A stretch of 64,000 nucleotides of DNA. Source: Amycolatopsis albispora. Its GTDB lineage: Bacteria; Actinomycetota; Actinomycetes; Mycobacteriales; Pseudonocardiaceae. The DNA is taken from the NCBI RefSeq assembly GCF_003312875.1, contig NZ_CP015163.1, positions 4,216,001 to 4,280,000 of the forward strand, written 5' to 3'. Positions 17,167-27,421 of this stretch are shown piece after piece (within the stretch, counting starts at the first letter, position 1; the number at the start of each line of letters is the position of its first letter). The position numbers were made by a program, and so were the translations under genes. The notes below the pieces were generated by a model. It was not told the origin of the DNA, did no database searches, and worked only from the letters and a program-made list of their open reading frames with translations.

Positions 17167-18186
17167 TCAGGACCATTCGTGCTTCCGGGTGCGGCCGAGC
17201 AGTTCGGCGCCCAGCCGTCGCGGGTCCTCCCCGCCGTGGCAGACGCGGTGCATGGCGTCCGTGATCGGCATGTCGACCCCGAGGCCGGAGGCGAGTTCCC
17301 GGATGGACGTGCACGACTTCACGCCCTCGGCCACCTGACCGCCGACCGCCTCCTGCGCCTGCGCGACCGACTCACCGCGCCCGAGCCGCTCCCCGAAGGT
17401 CCGGTTCCGCGACAGCGGCGACGAGCAGGTGGCGACCAGGTCGCCCACCCCGGCCAGCCCGGCGAAGGTCAGCGGGTCGGCACCCAGCTTCACGCCGAGC
17501 CGCGCCATTTCGGCCAGGCCGCGGGTGATCAGCGTCGCCATGGTGTTCGTGCCGAAACCGAGCCCGGCGGCCATGCCGCAGCTCAGCGCGATCACGTTCT
17601 TGCACGCGCCACCCAGCTCGCAGCCCACCACGTCGGTGTTCGTGTACGGCCGGAAGTAGCCCGTCGAGCAGGCCCGCTGCACGGCCACCGCGCGCTCGTG
17701 GTCGGCGCACGCGACCACCGCCGCCGACGGCTGCTCCTGCGCGATCTCCTTGGCCAGGTTCGGCCCGGAGACCACCACCACCTGCCCGTCCGGCACCCCG
17801 GCGATCTCGGTGATCACCTCGCTCATCCGCTTCAGCGTGCCCAGTTCCACGCCCTTGGCCAGGCTGACCAGCACCGCGTCCGGCGGCAGCAGCCCGCGCC
17901 ACGCGGTCAGGTTGGCCCGCAGGCTCTGGCTCGGCACGGCCAGCACCACCGCCTGCGCGCCGTCGAGCGCGGCGGCCGGGTCGGCGGTGGCGGTGATCCG
18001 CGACGGCAGCGCCACGCCCGGCAGGTAACCGCCGTTGGTCCCGGCGTCGGTGATCTCCGCGGCGACCTCCGGCCGCCGGGCCCACATCGTCACGTCGCGC
18101 CCGGCGTCACCGAGCACCTTGGCGAAGGTGGTGCCCCACGAGCCGGCCCCGAGCACGGTGACCCGCTGGATGTCCATGCCGGTCAT
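17167..18186 (-). CDS. gpsA: NAD(P)H-dependent glycerol-3-phosphate dehydrogenase
   Basis: 339 residues. GpsA reduces dihydroxyacetone phosphate to sn-glycerol 3-phosphate for phospholipid synthesis. The Rossmann motif [17 protein letters not shown] and the catalytic lysine in [13 protein letters not shown] are present, as is the C-terminal [17 protein letters not shown]. Start options are the ATGs at 18186 and 18177. It is 4 bp after plsC, so two consecutive steps of phosphatidic acid synthesis are co-transcribed. Confidence 0.96.
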   Translation of the reverse strand: MTGMDIQRVTVLGAGSWGTTFAKVLGDAGRDVTMWARRPEVAAEITDAGTNGGYLPGVALPSRITATADPAAALDGAQAVVLAVPSQSLRANLTAWRGLLPPDAVLVSLAKGVELGTLKRMSEVITEIAGVPDGQVVVVSGPNLAKEIAQEQPSAAVVACADHERAVAVQRACSTGYFRPYTNTDVVGCELGGACKNVIALSCGMAAGLGFGTNTMATLITRGLAEMARLGVKLGADPLTFAGLAGVGDLVATCSSPLSRNRTFGERLGRGESVAQAQEAVGGQVAEGVKSCTSIRELASGLGVDMPITDAMHRVCHGGEDPRRLGAELLGRTRKHEWS

Positions 18187-18190
18187 GTTT

Positions 18191-18889
18191 TCAGTCCTCG
18201 TCGGGTCGCGTGGCCGGCGGCTGTTCCCCGCGCACTTCGGCGAGCAGCGCGGTCACCTCGTCCATCATCAGGTCGGTCACCTCACGCAGCACCTTCGCAC
18301 CGAGCGGGCGGCCGCGGTAGGGCGAGAGGTCGAGCGGCTCGCCCACCGAGTGCACCACGCGCTTGCGCGGGAACGGCCGGAACTTCCTGGTGTAGCCGTT
18401 GAGGATCTCGTGCGTGCCCCAGCGCGCGATCGGGATCACCGGCACGTCGTTCTGCAGCGCCAGCCGCGCGGCACCGGTGTAGGACTTCTTCGGCCAGACC
18501 GCCGGGTCCCTGGTGATCGTGCCCTCGGGATAGATCACCACCACCTTGCCCTCGCGCAGTGCCTGGTGCGCCGCGCGCAGGCTGTCACCGGCGCTGGACG
18601 AGCCGCGGTAGACCGGGATGCCGCCCGAGCCGATGAGGATCTTGCCGAGCAGCGGCGTGCGGGTCAGGCTCTCCTTCGCCATGAACCGCGGCACGCGCTT
18701 GTTGCGGTGCACCAGCACCGCGTCGACCACCGGGTCGAGGTGGGAGATGTGGTTGAGCACCAGCAGCGCGCCCCCGGTGCGCGGGATGCGCTCGCTGTGC
18801 CGGTACTCCCGCCTGCCGAGCAGGGTCAGCGGGTAGAACAGCGCCGCGGCGGTCCCGACCCAGAAACCGCCCTTTTCCCGATCGGCCAA
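18191..18889 (-). CDS. plsC: 1-acyl-sn-glycerol-3-phosphate acyltransferase (PlsC family)
   Basis: 232-residue membrane-associated acyltransferase making phosphatidic acid from lysophosphatidic acid. The HX4D motif NHISHLDPV and the EGT motif YPEGTITRD are intact. The TTG at 18889 is chosen because GAGGAGG lies just upstream; the frame continues open further upstream but without similarity and across the divergent cofC start. It overlaps no neighbour and leads the plsC-gpsA pair. Confidence 0.92.
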   Translation of the reverse strand: MADREKGGFWVGTAAALFYPLTLLGRREYRHSERIPRTGGALLVLNHISHLDPVVDAVLVHRNKRVPRFMAKESLTRTPLLGKILIGSGGIPVYRGSSSAGDSLRAAHQALREGKVVVIYPEGTITRDPAVWPKKSYTGAARLALQNDVPVIPIARWGTHEILNGYTRKFRPFPRKRVVHSVGEPLDLSPYRGRPLGAKVLREVTDLMMDEVTALLAEVRGEQPPATRPDED

Positions 18890-18989
18890 AACTCCTCCTC
18901 GCTCCGGTTCCCCGCTGATCCAGTGATCCTGCCTCCCGGCGCGGCACGGAGGTAGGGCGGGTCGGTGCGCGCGGGGGTAGAAAGGAGGC

Positions 18990-19637
18990 GTGGCTCGCGA
19001 GGTGGACCTGATCGTCCCGATGAAACCGCCCAGCCTGGGCAAGTCCAGGCTGCGTGGTGCGCTGGACGACATGCACGACGAGGACACCCATACCGAACTC
19101 GTGCTGTCACTCGCCGCCGACACGCTCGCCGCGGCGACCTCGGCGAACGGCGTCCGCCGGGTGCTGGTGGTGGCCGCCGAACCGGCCGCGCTGACCGGGC
19201 TGCACCGGCTCGGCGTCGAGATCGTCGGCGACGCCGGGGTGCGCGGGCTCAACCAGGCACTTCGCCGCGGGGAGGCGATCCTGCGCCGCGCCGATCCCGG
19301 CGGGGTGGTCGCCGCGCTGCAGGCCGACCTCCCCGCGCTGCGACCGGACGAGCTGGCGATGGCGCTCGGTGCCGCCGCCGACCGCCGTGCCTTCGTCGCC
19401 GACCGCCAGGGCACCGGCACCACGCTGCTGGTCGCCGCGCCCGGTGAACCGCTGGACCCGCGCTTCGGCACCGGCTCCGCGCTCGCGCACACCGCGTCGG
19501 GCGCGGTGCCGCTGGACGTGCTCGCGCCCTCGCTGCGCAGCGACGTGGACACCGCCGCCGACCTCGCCAACGCCAGGAGACTCGGGCTCGGCGAGCGCAC
19601 CTCGACCCTGCTCGGCGAGGCCTGCTGCCTGAGCTGA
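18990..19637 (+). CDS. cofC: Phospholactate/phosphoenolpyruvate guanylyltransferase (CofC/FbiD)
   Basis: 215-residue nucleotidyltransferase of coenzyme F420 synthesis; actinobacterial homologues activate phosphoenolpyruvate with GTP. The N-terminal nucleotide loop [15 protein letters not shown] and the Asp motif [15 protein letters not shown] match the family. The GTG follows GGAGG. Location between gpsA and ppk1 matches Rv2983 (fbiD) in Mycobacterium. Confidence 0.93.
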   Translation: MAREVDLIVPMKPPSLGKSRLRGALDDMHDEDTHTELVLSLAADTLAAATSANGVRRVLVVAAEPAALTGLHRLGVEIVGDAGVRGLNQALRRGEAILRRADPGGVVAALQADLPALRPDELAMALGAAADRRAFVADRQGTGTTLLVAAPGEPLDPRFGTGSALAHTASGAVPLDVLAPSLRSDVDTAADLANARRLGLGERTSTLLGEACCLS

Positions 19638-19705
19638 GCGTCACCAGGTGGAATTCATCGTGTCGTAGATCGCGGTATGCGCAGGAAGCCGCCGAGTACG
19701 GAAGA

Positions 19706-21907
19706 ATGCAGGTTGTGAGCGAGCCGCTGAACCCCCCACCCGCCCCACCCGACCTGCGCCGGGCCCGGCCCACCGCCGACCAGTCCGCGCCGGAGAAACA
19801 CGGCGTGCCCTCGGCACCACCGGCGGTGACCGCGGCGGCGCCGCTGACCGACTCGCTCCCCGACGACCGCTACTTCAACCGCGAGCTGTCGTGGCAGGAC
19901 TTCAACGCGCGCGTGCTCGCGCTGGCCGAGGACGCCTCGCAGCCGCTGCTCGAGCGGGCCAAGTTCCTCGCCATCTTCGCGTCCAATTTGGACGAGTTCT
20001 ACATGGTGCGGGTGGCCGGGCTGAAGCGCCGCGACGAGACCGGCCTGTCGGTGCGCAGCGCGGACGGGCTCACCCCGCGCGAGCAGCTGGCCTACATCGC
20101 CAAGCGCAACCAGGACCTGGTGGAGCGGCACACCGGGGCGTTCGAGGAGGAACTGCGCCCCGAGCTGGCCGCGGTCGGCATCCGGATCGTCAGCTGGTCC
20201 GATTTGGACAGCCCGGACCAGCTGCGGCTGTCGAACTACTTCACCGACCAGATCTTCCCGGTGCTCACCCCGCTCGCGGTGGACCCGGCGCACCCGTTCC
20301 CGTACATTTCGGGCCTTTCGCTCAACCTCGCGGTGACCGTGCGCGACCCGGAGGGCGGCACCGAGCGCTTCGCGCGGGTCAAGGTGCCGAGCAACGTGCC
20401 CCGGCTGATCCGGGTGGAGGCGCACCGCGAGCAGCGCGAGGCGACCTTCCTGCCGCTGGAGGAACTGATCTCGGCGCACCTCGGTGAGTTGTTCACCGGC
20501 ATGGAGGTCACCGAGCACCACGTTTTCCGGATCACCCGCAACGCCGACTTCGAGGTCGAGGAGGACCGCGACGAGGACCTCCTGCAGGCGCTCGAACGCG
20601 AGCTGGCGCAACGCCGGTTCGGCCCGCCGGTCCGGCTCGAAGTGGCGCAGGACATGAGCGAGCACATGCTCGAACTGCTGCTGCGCGAGCTGGAGGTGGA
20701 CCCGCGCGACGTGGTCGAGGTGCCCGGGCTGCTCGACCTGACCTGCCTGCACCAGCTGTCCGGCGTGGACCGCAAGGAGCTCAAGTACCCGACCTTCGTG
20801 CCCGCCACGCACCCGGCCTTCGGCGAGCGCGAGACGCCGAAGAGCGTGTTCGCCACGCTGCGCGAGGGCGACGTGCTGGTGCACCACCCGTACGACTCGT
20901 TCTCCACCAGCGTGCAGCGCTTCGTCGAGCAGGCCGCCGCTGATCCCAAGGTGCTGGCGATCAAGCAGACGCTGTACCGCACCTCCGGTGACTCGCCGAT
21001 CGTGGACGCGCTCGTCGACGCGGCCGAGGCGGGCAAGCAGGTGGTGGCGCTGGTGGAGATCAAGGCGCGCTTCGACGAGCAGGCCAACATCACCTGGGCC
21101 CGCACGCTGGAACGCGCCGGCGTGCACGTGGTCTACGGGCTGATGGGGCTCAAGACGCACTGCAAGACCGCGCTGGTGGTGCGGCAGGAGGGCTCGACCA
21201 TCCGCCGCTACTGCCACATCGGCACCGGCAACTACAACCCGAAGACCGCGCGGCTGTACGAGGACCTCGGGCTGCTCACCGCGGACCCGAGCATCGGCGC
21301 CGACCTGACCGACCTGTTCAACGTGCTCACCGGGTACTCGCGGCAGGACACCTTCCGCAACATCCTCACCGCGCCCAACGGCATCCGGCGCGGCATCCTG
21401 GCCTACATCGCCGAAGAGGTCGAGCACGCGCGCGCCGGTCGCCCGGCGGGTGTGCGGATCAAGTGCAACTCGCTGGTCGACGAGCAGGTGATCGACGCGC
21501 TGTACCAGGCGTCGCAGGCCGGGGTCGAGGTCGACGTGGTGGTGCGCGGGATCTGCTCGCTGAAACCGGGCGTGGAGGGGCTGAGCGACAACATCCGCGT
21601 CCGCTCGATCCTCGGCCGGTTCCTGGAGCACTCGCGGATCCTGCACTTCCGCGGTGGCGGCAGCTACTGGATCGGCAGCGCGGACATGATGCACCGCAAC
21701 CTCGACCGCCGGATCGAAGCGCTGGTGCGGGTCAAGGACGCCAAGCTGATGCGGCAGCTGGACGAGATCTTCGAGTCCGCGCTCGACCCGGCCACGCGCT
21801 GCTGGGTGCTCACCGCGACCGGCGAGTGGTCACCGTCCCCGGCGGACAACACCGAGGTGCGGGACCATCAGGTGGAGCTGATCTCGAAGCACAGGGCGAA
21901 CGGTTGA
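19706..21907 (+). CDS. ppk1: Polyphosphate kinase 1
   Basis: 733 residues. PPK1 polymerises the gamma-phosphate of ATP into polyphosphate. The N-terminal segment [20 protein letters not shown], the phospho-histidine loop [18 protein letters not shown] and the second phospholipase-D-like box [14 protein letters not shown] are intact. The first about 50 residues are Pro/Ala-rich and non-conserved. An alternative GTG start lies at 19715. Its stop overlaps the following NUDIX gene (TTGA), so the two are translationally coupled. Confidence 0.97.
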   Translation: MQVVSEPLNPPPAPPDLRRARPTADQSAPEKHGVPSAPPAVTAAAPLTDSLPDDRYFNRELSWQDFNARVLALAEDASQPLLERAKFLAIFASNLDEFYMVRVAGLKRRDETGLSVRSADGLTPREQLAYIAKRNQDLVERHTGAFEEELRPELAAVGIRIVSWSDLDSPDQLRLSNYFTDQIFPVLTPLAVDPAHPFPYISGLSLNLAVTVRDPEGGTERFARVKVPSNVPRLIRVEAHREQREATFLPLEELISAHLGELFTGMEVTEHHVFRITRNADFEVEEDRDEDLLQALERELAQRRFGPPVRLEVAQDMSEHMLELLLRELEVDPRDVVEVPGLLDLTCLHQLSGVDRKELKYPTFVPATHPAFGERETPKSVFATLREGDVLVHHPYDSFSTSVQRFVEQAAADPKVLAIKQTLYRTSGDSPIVDALVDAAEAGKQVVALVEIKARFDEQANITWARTLERAGVHVVYGLMGLKTHCKTALVVRQEGSTIRRYCHIGTGNYNPKTARLYEDLGLLTADPSIGADLTDLFNVLTGYSRQDTFRNILTAPNGIRRGILAYIAEEVEHARAGRPAGVRIKCNSLVDEQVIDALYQASQAGVEVDVVVRGICSLKPGVEGLSDNIRVRSILGRFLEHSRILHFRGGGSYWIGSADMMHRNLDRRIEALVRVKDAKLMRQLDEIFESALDPATRCWVLTATGEWSPSPADNTEVRDHQVELISKHRANG

Positions 21908-22902
21908 ACGACGAAGAGACGAAGGTCCGCGCCGCCGGCGCGGTGCTGTGGCGGTCCGCGCCAGGTGGTACCGAAATCGCGGTGGTGCACCGCCCGCGCT
22001 ACGACGACTGGTCGCTGCCCAAGGGCAAGCTCGACCCCGGTGAGACCACGGCCGCCGCGGCCGTGCGCGAACTCCACGAGGAGACCGGTTTCCGCGTGGT
22101 GCTCGGGCGCTTCCTGAAGCAGGTCGCCTACCGGGTGCCCGCGCCGGGCGGGGACGGCACGGTCGGCAAGACCGTCGACTACTTCAGCGCGCGCGTGGCG
22201 AGCGGTGAGTTCACGCCGAACGAGGAAGTCGACGAGCTGCGCTGGCTGCGCCCGGCCGAAGCCGAGGCGATCCTGACCCGCCAGGGGGATGTGGAGACGC
22301 TGCGCGAGTTCTGCGCGCTGCCCGCCGACCTGACCACCGTGCTGCTGGTCCGCCACGCCAAGGCGGGCAAGCGCGACGAGTGGACCGGGGACGATGACCT
22401 GCGCCCGCTGTCCAACGCCGGGCTGCGGCAGGCCGATGGTGTGCGCGCGGTCACCACGCTGTTCGGCCCGGACCGGGTGCTTTCCGCGCCGCGCCTGCGG
22501 TGCGTGCAGACCGTGCAGAAGGTCGCCGAGGACCTCGGCACCGAGGTGATCCAGGAACACCTGCTCTCCGAAGAGGGTTACTGGGCCGACCCGGTGCTCG
22601 GCCTGGCGCGGTTCCTGGCCATCGCCGGTGACGGCGGCACGCCGCTGATCTGCAGCCAGGGCGGGGTGATCCCGGACGTGGTCACGCAGCTGGCCGAACG
22701 CGACGGGGTCCAGCTCGACCTGCGCAGCCGGGTCACCGACGCCGAGCAGCAGCGGCGGCCCGCGCCGGCGAAGAAGGGTTCGTTGTGGTTGCTCAGCTTC
22801 CGGCCCGCCGCCGGGAACGACGGCCCGCGCCTGGCCGCGGCCACCTACTTCGCCAGCCAGCTGCCCTCGCCTTCGCCGTTGAACAGCGCGAAAGGCGAGT
22901 GA
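21904..22902 (+). CDS. mutT1: MutT1-like NUDIX hydrolase fused to histidine phosphatase domain
   Basis: 332 residues with two domains. The N-terminal NUDIX box reads [20 protein letters not shown], and the C-terminal half begins with the histidine-phosphatase motif [11 protein letters not shown]. Mycobacterial MutT1 has this fusion and hydrolyses 8-oxo-GTP species and diadenosine polyphosphates. The TTG start at 21904 is inferred from its overlap with the ppk1 stop; no other start retains the N-terminal strand. The linkage with ppk1 is conserved in actinobacteria. Confidence 0.92.
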   Translation: MNDEETKVRAAGAVLWRSAPGGTEIAVVHRPRYDDWSLPKGKLDPGETTAAAAVRELHEETGFRVVLGRFLKQVAYRVPAPGGDGTVGKTVDYFSARVASGEFTPNEEVDELRWLRPAEAEAILTRQGDVETLREFCALPADLTTVLLVRHAKAGKRDEWTGDDDLRPLSNAGLRQADGVRAVTTLFGPDRVLSAPRLRCVQTVQKVAEDLGTEVIQEHLLSEEGYWADPVLGLARFLAIAGDGGTPLICSQGGVIPDVVTQLAERDGVQLDLRSRVTDAEQQRRPAPAKKGSLWLLSFRPAAGNDGPRLAAATYFASQLPSPSPLNSAKGE

Positions 22903-22939
22903 CAGCGACCTGACAGCCCATCCTGCTGTACTGCGTCCA

Positions 22940-22955
22940 CGCCCGTTGCCGGGCG
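22940..22955. terminator. Candidate hairpin between convergent mutT1 and BTAD regulator
   Basis: Perfect 6-bp stem CGCCCG/CGGGCG with a TTGC loop in the 65-bp convergent gap. No T-run follows, so it would be an I-shaped terminator at best. Confidence 0.35.
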
Positions 22956-22967
22956 GGATGCGACGGT

Positions 22968-25826
22968 CTAGGGGTGCGGCGCATCCCGCTCCGGTGTGGC
23001 GAGCCCGGCGAGCAGGCCACGCACTTCCCCGGTACGGGGATCGTTGAGCCGCAGGCAGGTCTCCAGCGCTTCCAGCCAGTGCTCCCGCGCGCCTGCGTGC
23101 TCGTCCATCGAGTGCTGGATGCGGCCGAGCGTGATGAGCACGTCGATGCTGCCGTAGTCGGCACCCATCTCCCGCAGCGACGCCAGCGCGCGCAGGCCGT
23201 GCTCCATGGCCTCGTCGTACCGGCCGGCGCGGCCCAGCGCCTCGGCGTGGTTCCCCTTCGCCAGCGCGGAGTGGTACTGGTCGCCGACGGCGCGGAAGGC
23301 CTCCTCCGCCTTCTTGGCGTGCTCGGCGGCGTCGTCGAACTTGCCGAGCCCGATGCAGCTGGCGCTCAGGTTCAGCTCGGCGTGCGCGACGTAGGTCTGC
23401 TCCCCGGAGCGGCGCGCCACTTCCACGCCCGCCGAGCTGTAGCGGTAGGACTCCTCGTATTCGGCGCGGAGGTAGTAGGCACCGGCGAGATTGCTCAGGA
23501 TGGCCACGCTGAGCGCGTTCCCGCCCTCGGGCGCGGCGGCGAGTCCCTGCTCCAGCACGGCGAGCGCTTCGTCGGTGCGCGAGGCCCGCAGCAACGCCGT
23601 ACCCAGGTTGTTCGCCGCGTACTGCAGGCCGAGCCGGTCACCCTCGGCTTCGGCGACCTCCACCGCGTGGCGCGCCATCTCGATCCACTCGTCGATGTCG
23701 TGGCGTTCGGCGTTGAAGCCCCGCAGCAGCCAGCTGAGCTGCCACGCGCGGTCCGCCCAGCGGCGCCGGGCCGCGGCGGCCACCAGCGCCACCAAGGTGG
23801 ACCGTTCGCCGAGGTACCAGGCGGTCGCCGCGGCGCGGTCGGGGAACCGCACCGCGGGACCGTCGATCTCGGGCAGCACCACGTCGGCGGTGAGCAGGTC
23901 GGGCCGCACCTGGCTGTTGGCTTCGGCGGCGGTGCACAGGTACCAGTCGAGCAGCCTGCGGAAGGCGTGTTCCTGCTCCGCCGGGCTTTCCGCCTCCTCC
24001 AGCCGTTCCACCGCGTAGACGCGCAGGAGGTCGTGGAACTGGTACCGGTCGGCGCGCGGCTGGTTGAGCAGGTGCGCGGACGCGAGCTGGTCGAGCAGGT
24101 CCCTGGTTTCCCGCACCGGCCTGCCGCACAGCACCGCGGCGGCGGACAGGCTGATGTCCACGCCGGGGTGCAGGCCGAGCAGCCGGAACAGCTTCGCCGC
24201 TTCCGGGCGCAGTGCCTTGTAGGACCACGAGAACGCGGCACGCAGATCGGTGCCGGTGTCGTGCGGGTCGCGCAGGGTGTCCAGGCGCGAGCGCTGGTCC
24301 CGCAGTTCCTCCACGATCCCGGCGATGGACATGCCGCCGAACCGGGACGCCCGCTCCCCCGCCAGCGCCAGCGCGAGCGGCAGCCCGCCGCACAGGTCGG
24401 CGAGTTCGGCCACCGCGTCGGGTTCGGCGGCCAGCCGGGAATGGCCCACACTGCCCGCCAGGAGCGCCGTGGCGCCGCGGTGGTCCAGGGACCCCAGCGC
24501 GAGGCGATGGGCGCCCTCACGGGCCACCAGGCCCCGCAACTGGCTGCGGCTGGTGACCACGACCAGGTTGCCCGAGCCAGGGAGCAGCGGCCGGACCTGG
24601 GCCGCGTCGTGCGCGTTGTCCAGCAGCAACAGCATCCGCGCCCCGGCCAGCCTGCTGCGCAGCATCGCCGAGCGTTCCTCCACTGTGGAAGGAATCGCCT
24701 CGGCAGCCACGCCGACCGCGCGCAGGAACCGGCCCAGCGCCGCGTCGGGGGTGATCGGGGCGTCGGCGGAATGCCCGCGCAGGTCGAGGAAGAGCTGCCC
24801 GTCGGGGAAGCGGTCGCGGACGCGGTGCGACCAGTGCACGGCGAGCGAGGTCTTGCCGACCCCGGCGGCGCCTTCGATGACGGCGATCGCGGTGGAGCGT
24901 TCGTGCTGCCCGGCGAGGAACTCGTCCAGCTCGGCGAGTTCGCTGTCGCGGCCGGTGAAGCGCGTGACGTCGAACGGCAGCTGCCGCGGGACCTCCGCGC
25001 GGGCGGCCGGTGCCGGTGGCGCTTCGGCGGAAAGCAGTTCCAGGTGCAGGCGGCGCAGTTCCGCGCCCGGCTCGACGCCGAGTTGCTCGGCCAGCAGCTC
25101 CCGCAGTTTCGCGTACCTGGCCAGCGCTTCGGCGCGGCGGCCGGTGCGGGCCAGCTCGGCCACCAGCCGCTCCCACAAGGACTCCCGCAGCGGGTAGCGC
25201 GCGATCAGCTCGGTCAGCTCGGCGGCGAGGTCGGCGCCTTCGCCCGCGCCGGCGTCGAGATCGATCCGCCGCTCCACCGCGAGCAGGTACCGCTCGGTCA
25301 GCAGCGGCGCCCATTCCCCGGCCAGCGCGGGGGAACCGACGCCCTCCAGCGGGGTGCCGTGCCACAGCGCCAGCGCGGTGACGAGCATGCGTCGTTCGGC
25401 GACCGGATCCGGTTGTTCCACGGCGTCGTCGAGCAGGCGGAGGAAGCGCAGCGCGTCCACCCGGTCCGGTTCGATGGCGAGCCGGTAGCCGTCGGGCGCG
25501 GTGGCCACGGTTTCCTCGCCGATCAGGCGGCGCAGGCGCATCACGTAGGTGTGCAGGCTGCCGCGCACGCGGGCGGGCAGGCTTTCGCCCCAGACGTACC
25601 GTGCCAGCGTGTCGATCGACACCGGGCGGCCAGCGGACAACGCGAGCCCGGCGAGCAGCGCGCGCTGGCGCGCACTGGTCAGTGCTACCGGCAAACCTCC
25701 GATCGTGGCTTCGAACGAGCCGAGCAGCCGGATGTCGATGACGGCTACCTCCTCAGGCCGCGGTCGCGCGCCGCGGTTCTCGACTCTAGCGAGCGGGGGT
25801 GCGGGCGCGCACTCGCCGAACGTCAC
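22968..25826 (-). CDS. SARP-type BTAD/NB-ARC/TPR regulator (AfsR-like)
   Basis: Large regulator of about 950 residues. Order: an OmpR-like DNA-binding domain (starts IDIRLLGSF), a BTAD helical domain, an NB-ARC ATPase with Walker A GAAGVGKTS and Walker B-like RMLLLLDNAHD, then a C-terminal TPR array (EALAVLEQGLAAAPEGG). AfsR-type proteins activate secondary metabolism or stress genes after ATP-dependent assembly. The start is uncertain: AGGAGG at 25748-25753 precedes only GTC/ATC codons (25742, 25739), while the nearest in-frame GTG is 25826 and the longest frame begins at 25946. No biosynthetic genes adjoin it. Confidence 0.85.
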   Translation of the reverse strand: MTFGECAPAPPLARVENRGARPRPEEVAVIDIRLLGSFEATIGGLPVALTSARQRALLAGLALSAGRPVSIDTLARYVWGESLPARVRGSLHTYVMRLRRLIGEETVATAPDGYRLAIEPDRVDALRFLRLLDDAVEQPDPVAERRMLVTALALWHGTPLEGVGSPALAGEWAPLLTERYLLAVERRIDLDAGAGEGADLAAELTELIARYPLRESLWERLVAELARTGRRAEALARYAKLRELLAEQLGVEPGAELRRLHLELLSAEAPPAPAARAEVPRQLPFDVTRFTGRDSELAELDEFLAGQHERSTAIAVIEGAAGVGKTSLAVHWSHRVRDRFPDGQLFLDLRGHSADAPITPDAALGRFLRAVGVAAEAIPSTVEERSAMLRSRLAGARMLLLLDNAHDAAQVRPLLPGSGNLVVVTSRSQLRGLVAREGAHRLALGSLDHRGATALLAGSVGHSRLAAEPDAVAELADLCGGLPLALALAGERASRFGGMSIAGIVEELRDQRSRLDTLRDPHDTGTDLRAAFSWSYKALRPEAAKLFRLLGLHPGVDISLSAAAVLCGRPVRETRDLLDQLASAHLLNQPRADRYQFHDLLRVYAVERLEEAESPAEQEHAFRRLLDWYLCTAAEANSQVRPDLLTADVVLPEIDGPAVRFPDRAAATAWYLGERSTLVALVAAAARRRWADRAWQLSWLLRGFNAERHDIDEWIEMARHAVEVAEAEGDRLGLQYAANNLGTALLRASRTDEALAVLEQGLAAAPEGGNALSVAILSNLAGAYYLRAEYEESYRYSSAGVEVARRSGEQTYVAHAELNLSASCIGLGKFDDAAEHAKKAEEAFRAVGDQYHSALAKGNHAEALGRAGRYDEAMEHGLRALASLREMGADYGSIDVLITLGRIQHSMDEHAGAREHWLEALETCLRLNDPRTGEVRGLLAGLATPERDAPHP

Positions 25827-25869
25827 AGCGGCGCGGGCGGCGAGTGCGCCAGTTGGCGAGTTGCGTGTG

Positions 25870-26480
25870 GTCACCTGGCGAGCCACCACATCCGACAACG
25901 CGCCAACAACGCAACGAAAACCGCCACCACAACACCGCAGCGGCACGGCAACAACCCACCGACAACGCGGCGGTCATGCCACAACCCCGGCCCAGCGCGG
26001 CGGCAATCCCGGCGGCTACGCAGCAACCCCTGCCGACAGCGCGGTGACCATCCGGCGGCCACGCCGCAACAACCCGCCAACAACGCGGCCACAACACGGC
26101 AACACCCGCCGACAGCGCGGCAACAAACCGGCCACAGCGCAGCGGCAACCCAGCGGCTACGCGGCAACAACGCCGCGGCGACCCAGCGGCCATACCGCAG
26201 CAACAGCTTGGCGGCTACGCAGCCGCAACCCCCGGGCTCCAGCGCCGCACAAGGGCGGCCGCAACCCCAGCCCCAGCCCCGCAACAACGTGGCGGCAACC
26301 CCGGCGGTTACACCGCTACAGCACGGCGGCTACGCAGCAACAACCCGGCTCCAGCGCCACAACGCACCGCGGCAACCCCAGCGGCCAAGCGGCGACAGCA
26401 CAGCGGCTACCCGGCCGCAACCCCAGCTCCGAAAACGGCGACAACCCAGGCCACCCACGGCCCCCAACCCGGCTCCGGAC
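25870..26480. repeat. Degenerate C/A-rich repeat tract without a convincing gene
   Basis: A 0.6-kb stretch with strong strand asymmetry: the plus strand is rich in C and A (CAAC, GCAACC) and poor in T. A 16-bp motif, GCGGCTACGCAGCAAC, recurs exactly or nearly so near 26014, 26155, 26211 and 26327, amid many CGGCAAC and CAGCGG variants. Frames crossing it on both strands encode only low-complexity sequence, and the repeats appear in different frames, so they are conserved as DNA and not as protein. No gene is called here. Confidence 0.6.
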
Positions 26481-26481
26481 G

Positions 26482-26520
26482 CGGCAGGGCCCCGTGCCGA
26501 GTCAGCACGGGGCCCTGCCG
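26482..26520 (-). terminator. Long hairpin terminator after HU gene
   Basis: Perfect 16-bp inverted repeat (arms CGGCAGGGCCCCGTGC and GCACGGGGCCCTGCCG) around a 7-base loop, 22 bp after the HU stop. There is no T-run, as is common for actinobacterial I-shaped terminators. Confidence 0.75.
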
Positions 26521-26542
26521 TAGGTACCGCTCTTGCCGCGAA

Positions 26543-27190
26543 CTACTTCTTCTTCGCGGCGGTGGTGCGCTTGGCCGCGGTGGTCTTCTTCGCGGCGGTC
26601 GCCTTGGGAGCGGCCTTGGTGGTGGCCTTGGCGGTGGTCTTCGCCGCCGCCTTCGGGGCGGCCTTGGCGGTGGTCTTCTTCGCCGTGGTCGCCTTGGCCG
26701 TGGTCGCCTTCGCGGCCGTCTTCGGCGCCGCCTTGGCAGCGGTGCGGCTCGCGGCGGTGCTGCGCGTGGCGGTGGCGCGCGTGCGAGTCGTGGTGCTGCG
26801 GGTGGTGCTGGGACGGCTGGCCGTCGCCCGGGTGGTGGTGGCGCGAGTGGTGGTGCTCGCGGCACGGGTACCCGCGGTGGCGCGCTTGGCGGCGGTGACC
26901 TTCGGCAGCTTCTTCGCGCCGCTCACCACGTCCTTGAAGGTCGTGCCGGCGCGGAAGGCAGGCACGTTGGTCTTCTTGACGCGGACCGTCTCACCGGTAC
27001 GCGGGTTCCGAGCGGTCCGGGCGGCGCGGGCGCGCTTCTCGAACACCCCGAAGCCGGTGATGTTCACCTTCTCGCCCTTGTTGACCGTCCGGATGATGAT
27101 GTCGACGAGACCGTCGACCGCTTCCGATGCAACCTTTTTGTCGCCCAGACGCTCCGACAGCGCCTCGATCAGCTGGGCCTTGTTGGCCAT
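26543..27190 (-). CDS. hupB: HU-family nucleoid protein with Lys/Ala/Thr-rich tail (HupB-like)
   Basis: 215 residues. The first about 90 are a canonical HU fold ([20 protein letters not shown] start, DNA-binding arm [19 protein letters not shown]). The remaining about 125 are a basic low-complexity tail, first Thr/Arg-rich ([17 protein letters not shown]) then KKTTAK/KAAPK repeats resembling eukaryotic H1, as in mycobacterial HupB. It compacts the nucleoid. ATG at 27190 follows GGAGG; the longer frame upstream is spurious. A promoter lies about 60 bp upstream. Confidence 0.95.
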   Translation of the reverse strand: MANKAQLIEALSERLGDKKVASEAVDGLVDIIIRTVNKGEKVNITGFGVFEKRARAARTARNPRTGETVRVKKTNVPAFRAGTTFKDVVSGAKKLPKVTAAKRATAGTRAASTTTRATTTRATASRPSTTRSTTTRTRATATRSTAASRTAAKAAPKTAAKATTAKATTAKKTTAKAAPKAAAKTTAKATTKAAPKATAAKKTTAAKRTTAAKKK

Positions 27191-27249
27191 TCCGGTCCTC
27201 CAAGAAGAACTATCCGTACACGGCCTCCTTCGGCCGACTTGCGCACACG

Positions 27250-27277
27250 GTATTACCAATGCAGCACAAATTCCAAA
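27250..27277 (-). promoter_or_regulatory. Putative promoter of the HU gene
   Basis: On the minus strand, TTTGGA (27277-27272) and TAATAC (27255-27250) are spaced by 16 bp, a good fit to a SigA-type promoter, in an A/T-rich island unusual for this window. Confidence 0.55.
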
Positions 27278-27388
27278 CGGCACGCGGATTTTTTCCCTTG
27301 TATCGGCGGTGGTTCCGCCTCTAGAGGGACCCTCGGCGGGGCTCCAGCGGGCCGTCTGGCACGGGTGTACCGCCCTTCGGCGGGGCCT

Positions 27389-27414
27389 GGATTCCCTTGT
27401 TGAGCAGGGAATCC
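27389..27414 (-). terminator. Hairpin terminator after leuD
   Basis: Perfect 8-bp stem (GGATTCCC / GGGAATCC) with a 10-base loop, 7 bp after the leuD stop. Two further small GC stems (27370-27383 and 27304-27319) lie before the HU promoter and could reinforce termination. Confidence 0.65.
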
Positions 27415-27421
27415 GTGCAGC

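Noticed and set aside
19655..21694. Minus-strand open frame of 679 codons opposite ppk1
   Set aside because: Exact antisense of the highly conserved ppk1 gene, with composition typical of a shadow frame.
25786..26193. Cys/Arg/Trp-rich minus-strand frame in the repeat tract
   Set aside because: Reflects the repeat composition; the motif occurs in several frames, so a protein-coding origin is not supported.
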